Positions 58,781 through 64,000 of a stretch of 64,000 bases of DNA are shown here, in pieces. Source of the stretch: Chaenocephalus aceratus (lineage: Eukaryota > Chordata > Actinopteri > Perciformes > Channichthyidae); contig CM043792.1 of assembly GCA_023974075.1 (NCBI GenBank), positions 20,909,154 through 20,973,153 of the forward strand. The letters run 5' to 3'. Each line of letters begins with the position of its first letter. Within the stretch, counting starts at the first letter, position 1. The position numbers and the translations under genes are program-made. Under the pieces are notes generated by a model. That model was not told where the DNA came from, made no database searches, and worked only from the letters and a program-made list of their open reading frames with translations.

Positions 58781-60597
58781 ATGTCTACATCAAAACTTTC
58801 AGGGAAAAGAAAAGTCGATGATGACCACAGAAGATTTCAGGAGAAGTGGGAGACTGAATATTTTTTTGTCGAGTACAGGGGAAACGCAACGTGCCTTATA
58901 TGCACAGGATATACAAGGAGTATAACGTCAAACGTCACTACTCAACTAAACATGCAGAGTATGCAAAATACCTGGAAGACGAGAGAGAGAAAAGAGTCAC
59001 AGAGCTAAAAAAAATTCTATGGAAGCAACAAAATCTCTTCAAGAAAGGAAGCAATGAGGCTGATTTTGCAGTCGAAGCTAGCTATGTGGTGAGTGAGATG
59101 ATTGCTAAGGCGGGAAAGCTGTTTACGGAAGGCGAGTTTATAAAAAAGTGCATATTGCAGGCTGCAAGTATAGTCTGTCCGGAAAAGAAGGGTCAGTTTA
59201 ACAACATCAGCCTGTCAGCTAACACAGTGGCAGAGCGCATTTCTGACTTATCAAGTGACATATATGATCAGCTGTGCGACAAAGCCAAACTTTTCTGTGC
59301 ATACTCTGTGGCTCTTGATGAGAGCACGGACATCACTGACACCGCTCAGCTCGCAATGTATGTCCGTGGTGTTGATGACAAGTTTGAAGTGACAGAGGAG
59401 TTGCTTACAGTGAAACCAATGCATGGCCAGACCACCGCTCAGGAGATATTCCAGCAACTGTGTGATGCCATTGGTCTGCCATGGAAGAGGTTTGTTGGAA
59501 TTACGTCCGACGGAGCGCCATCAATGACAGGGAGGAAAAATGGGCTGGTGGCACTTGTTCAAAGAAAACTGGAGGAGGAGGGTGTGGAGGAGGCTATTGC
59601 TCTGCACTGCATTATCCATCAGCAGGCCCTTTGCAGCAAATGCTTGAAGTTTGACAATGTGATGTCTGTTGTTGTGAAATGCATCAACTATATCAGATCC
59701 AGAGGCTTAAAGCACCGCCAGTTCCGTGCTTTTTTGGAGGAAATTGAATCAGAATACGAGGATGTGCTCTACTTCACAGAGGTGCGTTGGCTCAGCAGGG
59801 GACACGTCCTGAAGAGGTTTTTTGAGTTGAGAACAGAACTGAACGTATTCATGCTGGAGAAGGGTGGGATGGCTGTTCCCGAGCTGAGTGATCCCAAATG
59901 GCTCATGGATTTAGCTTTTCTTGTTGACATCACATAGGAGCTGAATGCACTGAATAAGAAGTTGCAGGGCCAGGGCCAGCTTGTCAGTGCAGCATATGAC
60001 AATGTCAAAGCATTCTCTACAAAACTGGTGTTATGGAAAGCCCAGCTCCCTCAGAAAAACCTCTACCATTTCCCAGAATGCAAGGCTCTCATGGACAAGG
60101 ACACAGCATTCAGTGGTGAGAAGTATGTTGATGCCATTATGAAGCTACAGGAGGAATTTGATCAGCGGTTTGCAGACTTCAAGACACACAGATCCACTTT
60201 CCAAATGTTTGCAGACCCCTTCTCCTTTGATGTGGAAAATGCCCCTGATGTGCTTCAAATGGAGCTCATTGACCTGCAGTGCAATTCTGAGCTCAAAGCC
60301 AAGTTCAGGGAAGTGAATGGGAAAGCAGACGAGCTTGGACAGTTCATGAGATAATTGCCCCCCTCCTTCCCTGAGCTTTCCAGGATGTTCAAGCGGACCA
60401 TGTGCCTATTTGGGAGCACATATATGTGTGAACAGCTCTTCTCCACCATGAACTTCAATAAGTCAAAGTACAGGTCCAGACTTACTGATGAACATCTTCA
60501 AGCCATACTAAGGGTTTCAACTGCTTCCTCCCTCAAACCAAATGTGGCTCAGCTGTGTGAGAGGAAGCGCTGCCAGGTCTCTACCAGCAAGGAGTAG
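58781..60597 (+). pseudogene. hAT transposase of the GTF2IRD2/ZBED-related type, inactivated
   Basis: Begins MSTSKLSGKRKVDDDHRRFQ. A BED zinc finger starts (ATCLIC), then a deletion near 58905-58915 shifts frame before the HYSTKH part. The RNase-H-like core follows (YSVALDESTDITDTAQLAMY; GITSDGAPSMTG; LHCIIHQQALCSK; FTEVRWLSRGHVLKRF). Two in-frame stops occur at 59935-59937 (TAG) and 60352-60354 (TAA). Reading through them gives the conserved hAT C-terminal dimerisation segment (FGSTYMCEQLFSTMNFNKSK; YRSRLTDEHL). Both stops replace residues that are glutamine in relatives as I recall them, consistent with C-to-T changes. Relatives are annotated as GTF2I-repeat-containing 2-like proteins in fish. 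Confidence 0.87.
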
Positions 60598-60769
60598 GCA
60601 AGAGCAACTGTAAATAGTTATGTTGTGAAGAACCGTTCATGTTAAGAAGATGTTGAAGAACTGTCAATTTTGTATTTTTTAATAATTTTTTTGTGGAATA
60701 CTTGAAGCGGCCCAGACTTGCCCAGACTCTACGTCCAGCGGCCCCCAGGTAAATGGAGTCTGAGACCCA

Positions 60770-61306
60770 GTACATGCAAGCAAATAATACATTATAGTTT
60801 TTCCTTTATAGAGACCATGAATAAAGAACAGATGGGAAAAGTGGCCTTTCTGTTTGAGCTTACAGTAAAACGGATCATTTTAAACACAAGTTGAAACAGT
60901 GGGACCATGAATGTAGTCATGAATGATCCGTTGTGTGTGATTGATCATTCATTATATATAATAATAAGTATTATTTTAATTTTTTTTGCTGTTTGCATTT
61001 ATTTTTGTATTTTGTATGTGTTTAAATTTCACCAAGGAACGGGCACTGTTTTTGTTATGTCTTGTTGTGTCGTGTTTTTTAGCATTTAATTGTGATACTC
61101 TTGATTGCATGATACTAAACAATCCTTTACTATTTGTACATGTTGGTTTGAATCTTTGAAAATACCAATATTTGTAGTATTATAAAGTACTCGTACAATA
61201 TTGTAAAAGTACTTTCTTTAGATAAATGTACTTTCCACTTTTGCAGACCATCGCCTATAACAACTAGACATCTTGAAAGTGTTGCAGGTGGAGATGAAAC
61301 ATCACC

Positions 61307-61337
<31 letters not shown>

Positions 61338-62558
61338 GAAACCAACACTTGTGGAAAATAAGGCCTTGAGGTAGCCTTGGCCTTTCATGGATCTGAAAGA
61401 CAGATTGAGCTCAGAGGGTCCAGGATTTATGATGTGAGGCGAGCAACCCTAGAGACAAGCCAACTCCTCCCTATGTTGGCAGCCACTTGTGATAGAGATA
61501 TTTAAGGCAGGATATTACAGCTGATTGCTCATGGACCATGGGAAAGTAAAAGTTATACAGAAAAGAAAGCTGAATTAGAGTGCTGGATCCCAAAACACTT
61601 GTTCTAACCTAAAGCTTTAGAGGCTCAGGGTCATGGCTCTGCCAAACTGAACGCTGAAGGGTCCATACATCAAATATTCAGAGAGCTCTGAATCCCATGC
61701 GTGTGTATATTTGGCAAAGTCTTGATTATGACCAAAGGAAAGTATGTATACCAAAGGCGGTGCGTGTGGTTTGTGGTGTTTGCCCACCCTTGCGCTGTAA
61801 ATCGGGAGGAGGTTGAATTTTCAATGAACTGTCACAACCCTTATAAAATATGCATCCACTAAACATGTTTCAAGTGCAGCAGTGTGTTTATCCAATGCTA
61901 ATGAGCGTGGTTAGTCCTGCAGGGAGACTTTATAAAAGTCAATGCACTGTTTGTGTTGGCTTCAGACAGCTTTTTCATGTGGAATCAGTATATTAAAATG
62001 AGTGTTCTTTGTGGACAAAAAGTACAACTAAGTTTTTCCTCTCAGAATTTGTGTTTAAAAGGTTGAACTTAATGTAATAATCGACGTATTTTCCTGTTGA
62101 CATTGGTGTTCAGGAATGTAGGAAGCATCAAGGGCAGTGTAGCTTCGATGACTGACTGACCTTACTTCCCTCAACCCTGCGTTGAACTCCATTAAGAGCT
62201 GCCTGTAGTCTGTAATTTAACCAACAGCCTCTTATCATGTTTGTCTTGTCTCCTCCTCAGGGGGTTGACTGCTAGTCCACAGACCAGCTTTACTTCATTT
62301 CAGCCTTCAGATTTCCACTGAAAATAAAGCAAGGGGATATGACAACTGCGTGACTGATTGAAAATACAAATGGACGGCTGAAAAATGACTGGACATTTTT
62401 TACGAGTGTGGTTCAGACAACCACCATGTGTATTTGAACGATTTATTTTAGTGGGCTTCCTGGAAATGTCTTGAGTTAGTTACTCTTCGATCAGGGCGGT
62501 GATTTTATTTGGCTCCACAGGTTATTTACTGTTCACAAGGAATTACAAACCACATCCA
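60770..62558. other. Intergenic DNA, no gene recognised
   Basis: AT-rich, with one short (CA)n at 61307-61328. No family-like open frame or transposon end was seen. Confidence 0.45.
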
Positions 62559-63350
62559 CTCAATTCAATTCAAAACCTTTATTTATGGTAAAATCCCATT
62601 GAGATCAATGATCTCTTTTTCAAGGGAGACCTGCAGCAGTAGGTTCCACAAGAAGACATAAAAACATAAACAACAGAACAACAAAAGGACATCATACAGC
62701 AAAATGTACAGGGATTACAATTCACATATTTAACCACATGTACAGGTACCAACAGCATCTGATTGTGTAGCATCTAACCGAGCTTTAAAAACATGTAGTG
62801 GTACTAGCTTGGTAATTTTCCATTCTTTTTGCAGACTGTTCCAAGTTAGTGGAGCTGCACATCTAAACGCTTTCTTCCCTAAGACAGTCCTAGCACTTGG
62901 CACATTTAATAAAACCACAGCATGCGATCTCAGGCAATAAGTACTTTCAATTCGCAGAGAGATCAGGGAGCAGATATAAGATGGTAGTTTATCCAACATG
63001 GCTTTGTAAATGAAAAAGTACCAGTGACTGAGCCTCCGTACAGTAAGTGATGGCATAACCGCCTTGGTATATACAGGGTACAGTGATGCGTAAGTGCTTT
63101 GTCAAAAATCTCAGTGCACTGTGATACGCAGCATCTAACTTGCTCAGGTAATTGGCAGGTGCATTCATATACATCAGATCCCCATAGTCCAGCACAGGTA
63201 AAAAGGTCACAGTGACGAGCCTTTTCCTGGCCTCAAGCGAGAAACAGGACTTGATCCTGTCGAAGAAACCTAGCCTAACCCTCAGCTTTTTAAGCAGGTT
63301 ATTTACATGAAATTTAAAAGTGAGACAATCATCAAGCCAGATACCCAACT
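62559..63350 (-). mobile_element. 5'-truncated LINE fragment with frameshift
   Basis: It has a short (TTGAA)n tail at 62559-62573. The minus strand encodes the end of a reverse transcriptase polyprotein: LGIWLDD-like start (GIWLDDCLTFKFHVNNLLKK), LPVLDYGDLMYMNA, YHSALRFLT, then after a frame change near 63000-63056 SLTVRRLSHWYFFIYKAML and GKKAFRCAAPLTWNSLQKEW. This layout is common to L2/I-group fish LINEs; the clade is not settled. The element is inactive. Confidence 0.75.
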
Positions 63351-64000
63351 ACATGCACATCTGCAGTTTAGTAAAGCTATAGTTAACTATATTGTTATTT
63401 ATTGTGCACAGGGAAGTGCCCAGGCCACATGGACTTTATAAGAGACCAAACAATACCCTTGCAGTGCTGAAACACTTTCAGACATAAACATAACGCAACT
63501 GAAATAACTTCTATAAATAAAATATGCCACATCAAAAGGTTCCAATTGTATAATGAACCATAATAAATTAATATATTAAATAGGCTCCATTTGAATGTAA
63601 ACCTAAATCACAGTACAAAGTATTTTCGCTGGAGGGAGACCAGTAAACACGTCTGTTTCTATAGCTTATGGTATGTAACTGTACACACAGAGAACTTGGT
63701 CTTTAGGTTCATTTCGCTTCATGCAAGGCTCTGCACTATTTGTTTTGTATCTGACAATAATTAAAGCTGGTACCAAACATCAACCTTTCCTTTAACATGA
63801 GGAGCAAATTGTGCCTCAGCTTGGGGCTCTTGGCAGTTTTTGGACATGTCCCCCCTCACCCAATCATACAGGTAGATTGGAGCTCCTGTGTGTTCCCTCT
63901 GTCCTCCCCTGAGTGACCTTGTCAATTTCTGCCTGTGGTGACAGAGGAGGCCTGGGGCGTTGGGACCACACAGCCTTGTCATCTCGGCCCAGATCAAAGA
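63351..64000. other. No gene recognised
   Basis: An open minus-strand frame at 63761-63997 has no recognised motif and may be chance. Confidence 0.4.

Larger units (their letters stand above)
56784..60769 (+). mobile_element. Decayed hAT (Charlie-like) DNA transposon
   Basis: The left terminus (TTGGTGTCTCAGACTCCAGG) and right terminus (GGAGTCTGAGACCCA) are inverse. Flanking 8-mers GCACATAC (56776-56783) and GTACATGC (60770-60777) agree at six of eight positions, a plausible aged target duplication. Subterminal 'GGCCCGCGGGCC' and 'GCGGCCC' motifs are usual for this group. A second element (about 57046-58750) sits between the left end and the transposase, so the original was about 2.3 kb. Confidence 0.85.

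Noticed and set aside
63761..63997. 78-codon minus-strand frame
   Set aside because: No motif, splice context or family likeness recognised.

Overview
The window is vertebrate nuclear DNA, almost certainly from a teleost fish and probably a percomorph. The evidence is four multi-domain vertebrate genes, three of them with GT-AG introns, together with fish-type LINEs (CR1/L2/Rex1-like and RTE/Rex3-like), hAT transposons and MITEs with 8-bp target duplications, and very long CA/GT microsatellites. There are no prokaryotic features. Nothing here supports a new multi-gene system; the unusual signals are in splicing architecture and nested transposons.

Layout. 1-2287: candidate LTR-retroelement remnant carrying a broken piece of a fish zinc-finger gene, then unrecognised sequence. 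2288-6127 (+): acsf2, 15 coding exons ending at the natural stop; only the first exon is missing. 6303-8730: 5'-truncated CR1/L2-like LINE in antisense. 8826-15510 (-): ndel1, complete at 341 codons plus stop, with a probable non-coding first exon and CRE-rich promoter near 18.26-18.48 kb. 19718-20341 (+): rnf222, a single-exon RING and transmembrane protein. 25392-48688 (-): arhgap44 (Rich2), 22 coding exons encoding BAR, RhoGAP, proline-rich and PDZ-ligand segments. 48.7-64 kb: no host gene recognised; nested TIR elements (50.5-52.3 kb), an RTE fragment with an 11-bp target duplication (56.0-56.6 kb), a decayed hAT transposon with another element inside it (56.8-60.8 kb), and a LINE fragment (62.6-63.35 kb).

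Gene relations. acsf2 and ndel1 are tail to tail, ndel1 and rnf222 head to head, rnf222 and arhgap44 tail to tail. ndel1 and rnf222 are also neighbours on human 17p13.1, with ARHGAP44 on the same arm, so this is old synteny. ACSF2 lies on human 17q, so that junction is rearranged. The genes have unrelated jobs (mitochondrial acyl-CoA activation, dynein regulation, ubiquitin ligation, Rho GTPase and membrane control) and are not a functional cluster.

Most notable: an apparent 1-nt deletion in arhgap44 exon 9 next to an in-frame cryptic acceptor; an 18-nt microexon; a 513-nt phase-symmetric proline-rich cassette exon; long UG repeats abutting or close to splice donors; and a possible 5-codon uORF ending one base before the ndel1 start. 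Exon borders were set by hand from reading frame, splice consensus and remembered human orthologues; paralogue letters (a/b) cannot be assigned.
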